Shown: positions 1 through 8,327, numbered from the stretch's first letter. The stretch: DNA of 57,772 nt from Verrucomicrobiota bacterium (GCA_016871515.1 VHDE01000023.1:1-57772); one strand, 5' to 3'. Made by a program: numbers and translations. Notes: generated from the letters alone by a model not told the origin.

Positions 1-2836
1 CGATGGCTTTCTCTTTGTCGCGCCCGGCGACCGGATCTCCGGTGGCGCTCCGCCAGGTGCCCTCACCGACGTAAGGAAGACCAGCCGAGACGCCAATCTG
101 ATTGGTCACACCCATGGATGGAGCGCTTAGACTGGCCGCAATACGATTGGTATTCCACATGTCATTGTCGCCGAGGACACCCTGCCGCTGGCGGTCGCTG
201 AACATCCCTCCGGCGCCGGCGTTGGTATTGCCCATGAGAACCTGCGTGAGGTTCAGATGGCTCACCAATTTGTCGAGATTCACGAAATCAACGATGCGAC
301 CTGCGTCGTGATCGAACAGTATGTACTGCAGCCGATTCGTAATATGTAGCATCCATTGCGGAACGCGGGATCCTTTTTCAAAAACGTTATTTGTCGTGAA
401 TATGCCAGAGCCCGTTAAATAACTTTGATTGGTCAGGAAAGTAATTGTATCCGTGATGGGTATCCTAAACGACGCTGGATTGGGATAACCGGGCCACACG
501 TTGAAATTTGTCGTCACCGTTCGAGTAATGACATAGTTCGAGCCCCGGTGCTGGGGATACTGAGGATTTATTAGCACATCGGAATCGATAATGCAGTGAA
601 GAGCCATTTCGCTTTGAACAAACGCCTGCATACCGAGATTGCCCTGAAAAGCTTGTGTGTATGAATTCCACGCCTCCATTCCGAGGCGATTGGTAATGCT
701 CAATACGTGCATCTGGTTCGTATACGTAGGCAAGGAATTGAGAGCTGTCTTGCCCAGTTCCAGCTTGCGACTCACTTGCGCCACGGTCTGCAAAGTGAAC
801 TCATTGAAGTTCGGAAAGCCCTTCTTCGCGCCAACAACCCATGGCAAATCGGTGAGGCAAACGTTTGTGTATATTATGTCGTTTCTAGAAAATCTACCGG
901 CGATGTTAGAGAAGAAAGCTTCTGAACTCTGCCAATCCAATTGTTGAACATTTGTCCCCGAAAATTCCACGTATCCGCCGATAAAAACGTTCGTGGCACT
1001 CTTTCCAACGAGCGGCCGGAAAACGGTCGGATAATCGCGCTTCACGCTCGTACCCCGAGTCGTGGTAGAATCGTAAAGATTGGCGGCGACTTGTAATTGT
1101 TGATGGACCGCCGTCGAGTATTCGTTGTTCGTTGCGTAGTTCGGCGGTGGCGTTGCTCTATTGGGATTACGACCGACATGGAACACTTGGATATTGGTCA
1201 GACAAAAGTCGTTTCGAACAGCGGTCGTTCCCATCACGAAATGCGTGACAGGGCCTCGCGGCAAATCTAGGTAGTCCGGGGACAACAATGTGACGTTCTC
1301 CATGATTTGACCGTAAGGACCGATGGCGAGGTTATTGGTCACGTCGCTGCGCCGCAAACTTGCCCGCAAAAGCCGGTCGGCTGTTTGGTAGAAGAAACTG
1401 GTTGCCGACGGCATATCTCCGAGCAGCAACGGACTTCCGGCAGGAAGCGTGACGTTCCAAGGGATTAGATTCGTTTGGCCACCTGGTAAGTCGTTTCGAT
1501 AATTCAGGTGCAGTTTGTTCGTGGTGTAGAGGCGGAAATCGGCCTGGTGCAGCCTGCTGGATTCGGCGGGCTGCGAATCGGTTCCGAACTGAGCGAGCAT
1601 GCGATAGACCGTGTACCGATCGTAGGATGAAAGGGAGTTGGTCGTTCGAGATGCTAGACGCGCCACAAACCGCGGTGATGTTTGATTGGTGTCAAAGATC
1701 TCCTGCATGTCGTAGTAGCCTTCTGGGTTCGGACTTCCGGGCCACGCCTTGGCCGGGTTATCCAGAGGAATGAGGCCATCGGAATAATAATCGATTGCGG
1801 AAGCCCGGAAGGCGCTGGCGGCCGACGGCCCAAACACGTTCTGCGCCGGAGGCAACTCATGCTGGCGCGCCGGCTTGAACGCATCGTAGTAGCGATGGAA
1901 GAGAAACGCGCGAGCATCATCGAAGGAATCCCCAACGCTCGCGACAAAGGCGCCAGGCCGATAAACATAACTCCTCCAAACGTTCGTATTCAAATCGTGA
2001 AACCCGCCTGCGAGGTTGATCTCCCAAGAGCCGATGCCTTGATTGCGGCTGTAGTTGTTGGCCTGAAGATTAGGATCGTTGCCTTTGACGTTATTATGAA
2101 TGAAATTCAGATCGAGGCTTTTCCCGGCGGGCAGGACGATAAAAGCATAGCGCCCCACGAATCGGTTACTTTCGGAATGAGGCCGATCCGGTCGTTCGAG
2201 CACGCCAATCCATTCGGGATCACCGATGAAATTTTGGAACATCGCGCTTCGAACGGAAGTGGTTTCCACTCCGTTGGTCCCAACATATCGTCCGGGCGCG
2301 CTTCCCATCACCGGTTGCCAGCCGTTGGGTTCGAAACGCCTATTTCGGTTGAAATCGAGGTAAAATCGAAAATTGTGCGGCACTCTATTTCTGTCGAAGA
2401 AGACCGGATCACGTTCCGCGCTGGGGTTGGCAATAGGGATGAAAACGGGTGGGCGCGGATCGTATTGAAGATTGGCAATGTTCTGAAGGATATCTTCCTC
2501 ATCTGATAAATACTGGCCATTGAACAGTGTGTAACTGACGTTCATTGGTGATGCGATACCAGAACGGAATCCCGCGGGACTGAAATAATTGGTCGAGACA
2601 ATCATCTCGTAACTGAACGCATTGGTTGTGGCCAGCATGCGGGCGGCAATCTCAGCTTGAGCCCTAGCGAGGGCGGCTTCTGCCATTAACCCCGCGTCAG
2701 TCTGGTTCTGAGTAACCGTTACGGAAGCCTTGTCACGGCGGCTGACGGCCAAAAAGACAACGGCCATTATGGTCACCACCGACAACATGAGCAAGGTGAT
2801 GACTAGGGCGACGCCGCGTTGCGAGTGACGATTCAT
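1..2836 (-). CDS. Verru_Chthon cassette protein A-like (PilX/GspK-like), partial
   Basis: The frame was read codon by codon from the ATG at 2836-2834 to the left edge and is open for 945 codons with no stop, so the gene is truncated by the window. The N-terminus (MNRHSQRGVALVITLLM...) has a short basic leader, a hydrophobic segment at about residues 9-30, and then an Ala-rich helix, as in PilX/GspK-type minor pilins. The rest is an Asn/Thr/Pro-rich extracellular type of sequence. Its ATG overlaps the stop of the preceding prepilin by 4 bp (ATGA), so translation is probably coupled. Position as last gene of a D-B-C-A set and the large size fit cassette protein A of Verrucomicrobia. The role is unknown; a pseudopilus tip or exported pilus-associated protein is an inference. 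Confidence 0.75.
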   Translation of the reverse strand, partial: MNRHSQRGVALVITLLMLSVVTIMAVVFLAVSRRDKASVTVTQNQTDAGLMAEAALARAQAEIAARMLATTNAFSYEMIVSTNYFSPAGFRSGIASPMNVSYTLFNGQYLSDEEDILQNIANLQYDPRPPVFIPIANPSAERDPVFFDRNRVPHNFRFYLDFNRNRRFEPNGWQPVMGSAPGRYVGTNGVETTSVRSAMFQNFIGDPEWIGVLERPDRPHSESNRFVGRYAFIVLPAGKSLDLNFIHNNVKGNDPNLQANNYSRNQGIGSWEINLAGGFHDLNTNVWRSYVYRPGAFVASVGDSFDDARAFLFHRYYDAFKPARQHELPPAQNVFGPSAASAFRASAIDYYSDGLIPLDNPAKAWPGSPNPEGYYDMQEIFDTNQTSPRFVARLASRTTNSLSSYDRYTVYRMLAQFGTDSQPAESSRLHQADFRLYTTNKLHLNYRNDLPGGQTNLIPWNVTLPAGSPLLLGDMPSATSFFYQTADRLLRASLRRSDVTNNLAIGPYGQIMENVTLLSPDYLDLPRGPVTHFVMGTTAVRNDFCLTNIQVFHVGRNPNRATPPPNYATNNEYSTAVHQQLQVAANLYDSTTTRGTSVKRDYPTVFRPLVGKSATNVFIGGYVEFSGTNVQQLDWQSSEAFFSNIAGRFSRNDIIYTNVCLTDLPWVVGAKKGFPNFNEFTLQTVAQVSRKLELGKTALNSLPTYTNQMHVLSITNRLGMEAWNSYTQAFQGNLGMQAFVQSEMALHCIIDSDVLINPQYPQHRGSNYVITRTVTTNFNVWPGYPNPASFRIPITDTITFLTNQSYLTGSGIFTTNNVFEKGSRVPQWMLHITNRLQYILFDHDAGRIVDFVNLDKLVSHLNLTQVLMGNTNAGAGGMFSDRQRQGVLGDNDMWNTNRIAASLSAPSMGVTNQIGVSAGLPYVGEGTWRSATGDPVAGRDKEKAI

Positions 2837-3969
2837 GGCGATGCGGTTCGGATGGGGATGCGCTTCCGAAACAAATGGACCTTCGACGCCCGTTTTTCGA
2901 GAAACTTCCGCGCGACGGATGGCGGACCAACGCGCATCGATTCATATTGGGCCAACGCATCGGGTTCAATAACGGCCAGTTCGAGATCGACGTAGGCGGG
3001 AAGAGCGTTGCCCAAAAAGAGCAGTTTTGTTTGCGCAACAGGGTCCTGCCGGAGGACAACGTTGGCGCTTTGCCAATCACCATTGCGGAGATTGCTCCAT
3101 GGCAACTGCTGCAACCTGATGTTTTGGCGCAGAATGTTGTAGGTGGGATAAAAATTGGTTGTCTCAAATCCCATTCTCCGGCCTTCCGGATCGAACGCCG
3201 CCAAACGCAAGTGAACAATGCCGTCGGCCACGCGATGGAAGTTAGTTGATATCGTGCGCGTCACGCGGTTGGTCATCTCCAATGTCATGAACTCGCGGCT
3301 CAGATTGGTCGAGGTAAGCCGGTGGACATTGGTCGAAATAGAAAAGCGGTAGAGTGTTCCGATGCCGTCGTCGGCGCCGATCACGCGGTAGCCGGTTCCA
3401 ACCCAGCGATTCGTCATCGAGCTAAGAAAGAAGAATTCCTGGAGCACATTCGTGCGCAGGATTCTCGTCTCATCCAAGTCGGTCTGAACCAGAGGAGGAG
3501 ACGGAATTAATCCTGCGTATAAATTCGTCCCGGCGGACAAGCGTGAAGCGCTTAGTTGCTCCAACTCGCGCGAAATCATTTCCAAGGCCGCCCGTCCGGA
3601 TTCGAGGACATCCACTTGCGTGATATTGCCGCGCAGAGCTTTTTGGGTGTGATTGAACACTTGGTAAAGCGCATACACGATCACGATCATGATCGAGACC
3701 GCCACGAGCAATTCCAGGAGCGAAAAGCCGGCCTCGCCTCGCCAACTCTTATAACAGCGGGATTTGTTTTGTCGCGCAGCCTTGGAGTCTGCCCTATCGC
3801 CGATTTGCAATCGGCAGACTGTTCGCCAGTTCTCGCCCTGTCTGGATTGGCCGGAGGTCGAGGTTGGAAATCTTCCAAGCAGCGCTAATTGGGCTGGAGC
3901 CTGCGTCACCGCACTCCAATACCCGTCGGATTTCGGATGCTCCGGTTTTTTGTGAATGCGCGTTTTCAT
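2833..3969 (-). CDS. Verru_Chthon cassette protein C-like prepilin
   Basis: 378 residues. A type IV prepilin cleavage/methylation motif (GFSLLELLVAVS) has its Gly at residue 81, followed by a hydrophobic helix and a globular domain rich in Asn and Thr. The start ATG at 3969 overlaps the upstream stop by 4 bp. The leader before the cleavage site is unusually long (81 residues, usually under 30), and the DNA for it carries a stem-loop repeat (3786-3820). A shorter leader would need a TTG start at about residue 54. The product is expected in the inner membrane and to be processed by prepilin peptidase. Confidence 0.8.
   Translation of the reverse strand: MKTRIHKKPEHPKSDGYWSAVTQAPAQLALLGRFPTSTSGQSRQGENWRTVCRLQIGDRADSKAARQNKSRCYKSWRGEAGFSLLELLVAVSIMIVIVYALYQVFNHTQKALRGNITQVDVLESGRAALEMISRELEQLSASRLSAGTNLYAGLIPSPPLVQTDLDETRILRTNVLQEFFFLSSMTNRWVGTGYRVIGADDGIGTLYRFSISTNVHRLTSTNLSREFMTLEMTNRVTRTISTNFHRVADGIVHLRLAAFDPEGRRMGFETTNFYPTYNILRQNIRLQQLPWSNLRNGDWQSANVVLRQDPVAQTKLLFLGNALPAYVDLELAVIEPDALAQYESMRVGPPSVARKFLEKRASKVHLFRKRIPIRTASP
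3786..3820. repeat. Stem-loop repeat inside prepilin C leader
   Basis: Outer arms AGTCTGCC (3786-3793) and GGCAGACT (3813-3820) enclose a second hairpin, GCCGATT / AATCGGC (3799-3815). The same type of 'gcagact...agtctgc' stem recurs in the leader of the prepilin at 6784-7611, and a related stem in the leader at 4841-5797. It is translated in frame here. Confidence 0.65.
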
Positions 3970-4844
3970 TGGAGCACGGTCGTGAAGCTGTTCGTCAGCG
4001 AAAACGTATTTGGTTCGAAAAAGTACAGGTAGTTTGGGCTGTTTACTGGGCCGAAACCCCGCAATTCACCGCTGACCAGCGTGCGAAAGGTCTTTCGCCC
4101 GCGGCCGGTTTCCCAAGTCGTTCCTCGCTGATACAACGGCCAGCGAAGCGTGAGGCGAATCTCGTAAAGGTTCCTGAAAAGGCTGAGGGAATGGCGCAGA
4201 TCATCGATTGAACTCGCAGCGTTTGCGCCTGAAGGCCGGGCCGTAAACGGCAGAACCTCGGAAACAAGATGATAACGAAAGGCCAGTTCCTCGCTCTGTT
4301 TTCCTTTTTCGCTGGCGACTCCGCTAATGGCCCGAACCCGGGCCGTTACAGAGTTCGACCGAGAAGCGCCGTTTGGCAATACTTCAATCTTCGGTGTGCT
4401 TAGCAATCCGACGATGTGCAGACCATTGGTCAAACGATTGGGAACGGACGCGGTCGTATTCGTGAACGTTACTGTCGAAGCCGTTCCATACTTGATCGTA
4501 ATCGACTCGACGAAATTCGTTAACTCATCTATTCCTTTGGACCCGCTGCGGAGCGCTTCCAAAATAAATATTCCGTCCTGGTTGACAATCGTCTCTTCGA
4601 GATTTTCCTTTTGGACTTTGAGGCCTGTCGGGAGAACGCCGATGATCGCGACCAAAGCAAACGCAATGATGGCGAGCGAAAGCGCGATTTCCACCATTGT
4701 GAACCCGGAGGCAGGGACGGCGCGTTGCGCCGTCCGCGCGCGAGCTGGGTTCGAGCGCGGCGCAACGATATGCGCCGGCGCCAGCAGTGCGCGGACGGTG
4801 CAGCGCGTGGTCCCTGCCTTAGTTTGTATCGGCGTCTTCATCAT
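3966..4844 (-). CDS. Verru_Chthon cassette protein B-like prepilin
   Basis: 292 residues with a class III prepilin motif (SGFTMVEIALSLAIIAF, cleavage after Gly47), as in GspI/GspJ or PilV-type minor pseudopilins. The start overlaps the upstream stop (ATGA at 4841-4844) and its own stop overlaps the next start, so it is coupled on both sides. The leader is 47 residues and its DNA contains a 30-bp imperfect inverted repeat (4710-4819). I found no in-frame ATG, GTG or TTG nearer the cleavage site, so the long leader appears real. The mature part has a Ser/Thr/Asn-rich globular domain. Confidence 0.8.
   Translation of the reverse strand: MMKTPIQTKAGTTRCTVRALLAPAHIVAPRSNPARARTAQRAVPASGFTMVEIALSLAIIAFALVAIIGVLPTGLKVQKENLEETIVNQDGIFILEALRSGSKGIDELTNFVESITIKYGTASTVTFTNTTASVPNRLTNGLHIVGLLSTPKIEVLPNGASRSNSVTARVRAISGVASEKGKQSEELAFRYHLVSEVLPFTARPSGANAASSIDDLRHSLSLFRNLYEIRLTLRWPLYQRGTTWETGRGRKTFRTLVSGELRGFGPVNSPNYLYFFEPNTFSLTNSFTTVLQ
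4710..4819. repeat. Inverted repeat inside prepilin B leader
   Basis: Two roughly 30-bp arms face each other: one begins ggcagggacggcgcg, and the reverse complement of the other begins ggcagggaccacgcg. Both arms end in ccgtccgcgc. About 45 bp separate them. The arms resemble the 'gcgcggacag' palindromes at 41143-41215. The whole element is read through in frame as leader peptide. Confidence 0.7.
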
Positions 4845-5797
4845 TGCAGCGCTGGCAACTCAACCTTCGCGCGGCCGGTCAGCCAATCGACCCGCACGTA
4901 TTGAAGGTTGTTGGTCGTATTGCCGGGAGGAATCAATTGCACGTCTGGTTCGCCTCGCACGTAATTACCGCGGTTATCCTTCGGGAAAAAGATGCTGCCT
5001 TTCCCCAAAGGGAGGAGTTCTTCGCGTTGCGAGAGAAGTTGTCCCTGGGAATTAAAGCCGATATACGGAAGCAGAAACGGTTTGCTCCTGGCATTGGGAA
5101 ATGGGAAAGCATTGGTCGCGAAGGCGCGCGCGTAACCGTTTGGATTGTTGCTCAACCGCGCATCGTATTTATAAGGCGGGATGAGCATCCCTTCGGGCAG
5201 TGTTTTCCAATCTGTCAAATAACGCGGCGTGGCTTGCCCAGGTTGATCTCCAACTGTCCGCGCGCTAATGAGCGCGTAGGAGGTGTATTGGCCGCTCACC
5301 AAATTAGTGAGCGAGCGCAACTCTTGGAGATTGGGGTTGTTCTTTTCCGAATCGATCTTTTGGAAGATGGTCGGCGGAACGAAAACCATGTAAACGGTCG
5401 TGCGGTCACTGATCGCTCGAAGGCGTGCGAAAGCGAGGTCGTCGAGAATCTGTCTATTGGCGGCCGCGGTCAAGTTGGCTTGACCAATTCCTTTCATCGC
5501 CGGCAAGCCGATTGACGCCAAGATGCCAATGATGACGATCACCACGAGCAGTTCGAGCAGCGTGAAGGCGGCAGCACCAATCCGAGGCGAACGGCAAGTC
5601 CTATTCAATCGTTCCCATTTGCGATTTGGCTCAACCGCCGACTTGCGGTCGGCATAGGTCTCGCCCTCTCCAGCGTTTCGGAACTTGCGCGGTGTTTGCG
5701 GATTCCAACTCTGCGATACGCCAGAGTGAAACTCTGCGTCACAACCAGATCGCAAATCGCAAATCGCAAATCGCAAATTGGAACGGTAACAGTTCAT
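4841..5797 (-). CDS. Verru_Chthon cassette protein D-like prepilin (GspH-like)
   Basis: 318 residues. The prepilin motif AAAFTLLELLVVIVI has Ala in place of the usual Gly before Phe78. It is followed by a helix and a domain with the GspH-like 'RQILDDLAFARLRAISDRTTV' style of helix. The ATG at 5797 overlaps the upstream prepilin stop (ATGA). The leader is 77 residues if this start is used, and it crosses a heptamer tandem repeat and stem-loops. An in-frame TTG at about 5611, with GGGA just upstream, would give a normal leader of about 15 residues and is a real alternative. Confidence 0.8.
   Translation of the reverse strand: MNCYRSNLRFAICDLRSGCDAEFHSGVSQSWNPQTPRKFRNAGEGETYADRKSAVEPNRKWERLNRTCRSPRIGAAAFTLLELLVVIVIIGILASIGLPAMKGIGQANLTAAANRQILDDLAFARLRAISDRTTVYMVFVPPTIFQKIDSEKNNPNLQELRSLTNLVSGQYTSYALISARTVGDQPGQATPRYLTDWKTLPEGMLIPPYKYDARLSNNPNGYARAFATNAFPFPNARSKPFLLPYIGFNSQGQLLSQREELLPLGKGSIFFPKDNRGNYVRGEPDVQLIPPGNTTNNLQYVRVDWLTGRAKVELPALQ
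5636..5736. repeat. Stem-loop repeats in prepilin D leader
   Basis: Contains a ccgac/gtcgg stem (5639-5653) and the perfect hairpin CAGAGT-gaa-ACTCTG (5722-5736), followed by 'gcgt'. This matches the family found at 7455-7555, which also has 'gtgaaactctgcgatac'. The frame stays open through the element. Confidence 0.6.
5749..5776. repeat. Heptamer tandem repeat (atcgcaa) x4 near start of prepilin D
   Basis: Four perfect copies of the 7-bp unit atcgcaa occupy 5749-5776, followed by one degenerate copy. They lie between the ATG at 5797 and the prepilin motif, and encode the FAICDLR pattern on the minus strand. A 7-bp unit is not a multiple of three, so copy-number change would shift the frame. 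Confidence 0.85.
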
Positions 5798-6591
5798 TTC
5801 CAGCTCAGAACATTGTCCTTATTCACGCCGAAATTGGCCTTCTGTTGAAGGCTGGCCAGACCATCCGGCCCCAGAGACCAGACCATCACGGGTGCGCGAA
5901 GCTCGAACGTGTTGGCCGCTGGCTTCGCTTTCATGTGGCCGTTGAATCCTTTTGCGGCGCCGCCGGCGGGATCGGCTGAAACTGAGTCATAACGATAAAA
6001 ACCATCCCGGCATTGGTCGTTATAGTCTAAGTCAACCGTGACGATGTATGGGTTTCCCCAAGGATCGCGATAAACACCATCGGGACCGACGCCGGGAGTG
6101 CGTGCGCCATCGACTTCGCGCGCCTTCAAGAAGGGCGTCTTTTGCGGATTGAGCGTGTGATTGGCGTTTGGCGTTGCTTCGCCATTACGAAATTGGGTTA
6201 GTCCAGAAAGGATCGCCACTAACTCCGAGTTATTAGCTTGATTCCTAAATTGAACGCCTGCGGTTTCAATTCGAATCTCTTGATTTCGCTTAGTGCGCCA
6301 CCACCCGCCGGCATAGCGCGTTCCCCATGTAAAATCGGGACTATCCCCCGAATCCCCCAATGCTTCTCGCGTGTCCTTTGAAGCCGGAAACCGATGGTAT
6401 GTCGCCTGGTAAGCGCTGATGGCGCCAGCTAAGTCGGCCATTTCGGTCCGAGCTTTGATTATTTGCCCTTTCACTTTCGCCTTGCTGACCACGGGCATCA
6501 ACATGCCGGCGAGAACGCCGATGATGGCGATAACCACCAGCAATTCAATCAAGGTAAAACCTCGATGATCCTGAGTTGACGAAACGTTCAT
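5794..6591 (-). CDS. Type II secretion/pseudopilin G-like protein
   Basis: 265 residues from the preferred start at 6591 ([18 protein letters not shown]), which has AAAGGA six bases upstream; a start at 6624 would add 11 residues. The motif [20 protein letters not shown] is a classic prepilin signal with an 11-residue leader, the only normal-length leader in this cluster. The C-terminal half has 'DPWGNPYIVTVDLDYN', the DPWG/P-type motif of major pseudopilin GspG. Its stop overlaps the start of the D-like gene. It is probably a main pseudopilin subunit of the system. Confidence 0.85.
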   Translation of the reverse strand: MNVSSTQDHRGFTLIELLVVIAIIGVLAGMLMPVVSKAKVKGQIIKARTEMADLAGAISAYQATYHRFPASKDTREALGDSGDSPDFTWGTRYAGGWWRTKRNQEIRIETAGVQFRNQANNSELVAILSGLTQFRNGEATPNANHTLNPQKTPFLKAREVDGARTPGVGPDGVYRDPWGNPYIVTVDLDYNDQCRDGFYRYDSVSADPAGGAAKGFNGHMKAKPAANTFELRAPVMVWSLGPDGLASLQQKANFGVNKDNVLSWK

Positions 6592-6783
6592 AGTTTTCCT
6601 TTGGCTTTGGTAAGGCGAGCGCAACGCGCTCCTTTGGCTTTTGCCTTTGGCTGCGGCGCAATTGGGAATTGTGGCGCGAATCCTTGAAGATCAATGATGG
6701 GCGCGGGCCACATCGAGGCTGTCCACTTGACATCAAGTGGCCGGCCTGGACGAGAATATTTTCTTCTCAGTTCCATGCTCTGC

Positions 6784-7611
6784 TTATTGTCTTCCGATAA
6801 CCGTCGGGTCCTTCTCCCAATTGCTGAAACGAATGATGTCTCTGCCGATGACAACTTCTGCCCAGAGATCGAATCCATTTGGATTATTGCGGTTTGGTGA
6901 AGATGAATCGTACATCCAGGGGTTGATCGGCACAGCGCCAACTCTCGCTGGAATCTGAAGCGGAAAGCTGACTCCATTGTAGGTGCTCGTTTTTGGACCG
7001 TTTACTGGAACGGCTAGGACTTCAATATCGACACCCGGAATATTTACTTCCTTGTATTGCGCTGGTTTGACCTCTTCCGTGAACTTCAACTCCTTCTCAT
7101 CCCGTGACGAGTTCGCGAACCCACTCCTGCCAAAAATAGGCCTTACGTTCGCATCGAGGATTCCCTCCTCACTTCCAGGAATCTCAAACTTGTTTCTTGT
7201 GTAGACAGTCCCGCTTAACTCATAAAAAAGCTGGTTAGTGGAAGGCTTGCCAGGATTGTCTGGCGGGAATGAACCAATGGCAGCCTTGTAATTTTCAATC
7301 GCGGTCACGTACTTATTCAATTCCGCTTTAACTCGCGATTCCTTGTTTTTCCGCGAAGCGACGCCGACCAATCCCACGCTTAAGCCAGCCAGCAGCGCGA
7401 TAATGCTGAAGACGACCAGCAACTCAATTAGGGTGAAACCACTTCTTTTGTAACGCAGACTTGCAGTCTGCTGTATCGCTGGCTTGCCGCCGGCAGCGGC
7501 TGCACTTTGTCCGGCGCCTCCGGCCGGGCGTGCACGCAGCAGACTGAAAGTCTGCGATACAGCAGCGTGAAACTCTGCGATACGGCCACGGCCTCGTCGT
7601 GAATTGATCAT
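6784..7611 (-). CDS. Type II secretion/pseudopilin G-like protein
   Basis: 275 residues. Prepilin motif [16 protein letters not shown] with cleavage after Gly58, then a helix, a 'NKYVTAIENYKAAIGSFPPDN' GspG-like segment, and a C-terminal part with 'PINPWMYDSSSPN' and 'GFDLWAEVVIG'. AGGAAG lies just before the ATG at 7611. The start is only 9 bp after the stop of the antitoxin-like gene. The 58-residue leader crosses two stem-loop repeats and has no nearer in-frame start. A 192-bp gap follows before the next prepilin. Confidence 0.85.
   Translation of the reverse strand: MINSRRGRGRIAEFHAAVSQTFSLLRARPAGGAGQSAAAAGGKPAIQQTASLRYKRSGFTLIELLVVFSIIALLAGLSVGLVGVASRKNKESRVKAELNKYVTAIENYKAAIGSFPPDNPGKPSTNQLFYELSGTVYTRNKFEIPGSEEGILDANVRPIFGRSGFANSSRDEKELKFTEEVKPAQYKEVNIPGVDIEVLAVPVNGPKTSTYNGVSFPLQIPARVGAVPINPWMYDSSSPNRNNPNGFDLWAEVVIGRDIIRFSNWEKDPTVIGRQ
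7455..7555. repeat. Paired stem-loop repeats in prepilin leader
   Basis: GCAGACT-tgc-AGTCTGC (7455-7471) and GCAGACT-gaa-AGTCTGC (7539-7555) flank a GC-rich spacer with 'ggcgcctccggccg'. Both are perfect 7-bp stems and belong to the family also seen at 3786-3820. They are translated in frame as leader peptide of the prepilin starting at 7611. Confidence 0.75.
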
Positions 7612-7620
7612 TCTTCCTGC

Positions 7621-7896
7621 CTATCTTTCCCGCAATTCCTGTTCCATTCGTTCGCTCAACCACTGTTTGATCATACTTTGATAATTGAGATACCTCGAAC
7701 GCGCCAAGCGCTTGATCTTTGCCAGCATCCTCGGATCAATCCGCAACGTTATCGTCACGGATTCCGAAGCTTCGGAACTCGCTGCGACCGCTCCTTCCAT
7801 CAATCGCAAGTCGATTCGATTCTCCGCCCAAAACGATGCTTCCGCTTCTTCGCTGTCGAACAGCGGCACATCTTCCCAATTCATGATCGCGTTCAT
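7621..7896 (-). CDS. BrnA/CopG-family antitoxin-like protein
   Basis: 91 residues from the ATG at 7896, preceded by AGGA 11 bases upstream; the frame extends to 7953 but that start lacks a good site. The C-terminal half (VTITLRIDPRMLAKIKRLARSR... then YLNYQSMIKQWLSERM) has the ribbon-helix-helix pattern of BrnA/CopG antitoxins, and the N-terminal half is acidic. It directly follows a broken toxin-like gene and lies 9 bp before a prepilin gene, so it may share a transcript with the pseudopilin operon. Expected role: DNA-binding antitoxin and autorepressor. Confidence 0.7.
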   Translation of the reverse strand: MNAIMNWEDVPLFDSEEAEASFWAENRIDLRLMEGAVAASSEASESVTITLRIDPRMLAKIKRLARSRYLNYQSMIKQWLSERMEQELRER

Positions 7897-7986
7897 GGCG
7901 GTTTGATTCCTGCAGCGACCGATCAAATCAGCATCTCGAATTTCTAGCCGCAACGCGTGTCAACGCGTCGCCATGGCTCAGCTGGC

Positions 7987-8182
7987 TTATTGTGAAAGGG
8001 TCTGATTCAGCTTGCGTTGATAAAAGAACTGTTCTTCCGCAGCAAACGTGCGCGCATAAAGGACCCGAATCTGTTTCCCGTTCGTGCGATAAACGCTGAA
8101 AATCCCCACCCCCCCCGCTGTCTTTCCGTGGCGTCAAAGAACTATCCCACTCGAAAGGCGTGTTATTCCAATCAAACTCCAT
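7987..8182 (-). pseudogene. Small toxin-like gene (BrnT-like?) broken at a G8 tract
   Basis: The ATG at 8182 begins MEFDWNNTPFEWDS, which resembles BrnT starts. After residue 22 the frame meets eight consecutive G (minus strand, near 8109-8116), and the reading frame then runs on past the expected end. Removing one G gives a clean 64-codon ORF whose C-terminus (KQIRVLYARTFAAEEQFFY) fits the 'R-V-x-A-R...E...Y' ending of BrnT toxins and stops at TAA 7987-7989. At 64 residues it is shorter than typical BrnT (about 90), so the family call is weak. It sits just before the antitoxin-like gene. Confidence 0.45.
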
Positions 8183-8280
8183 GGCTTGAGTTGTAAATCA
8201 AACGCCAATGCAATGTAGTTACATTGTATTTACAGTACCGCCTCTTGGCTGTCAACTTCATTTTATCTTCCAACAACGAA

Positions 8281-8310
8281 AATGGCCACCGACATGACTC
8301 GGTGGCCATT
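8281..8310 (-). terminator. Intrinsic terminator of the pilB-pilT-pilC operon
   Basis: Perfect 12-bp stem, aatggccaccga (8281-8292) with tcggtggccatt (8299-8310), loop catgac. On the minus strand it is followed by a T-rich run (TTTTCGTTGTT). It lies 17 bp after the stop of the pilC-like gene, so it should end that transcript and separate it from the toxin/prepilin genes. Confidence 0.85.
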
Positions 8311-8327
8311 TCATCGCTACAAACTTC

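Noticed and set aside
1682..2506. 274-codon plus-strand ORF
   Set aside because: It lies exactly antisense, in the same codon register, to the open frame of the cassette A-like gene, which has a convincing prepilin-like N-terminus. The plus-strand product has no recognisable domain.
4327..5055. 242-codon plus-strand ORF
   Set aside because: Spans the antisense strand of two prepilin genes and crosses their overlap; no domain seen.
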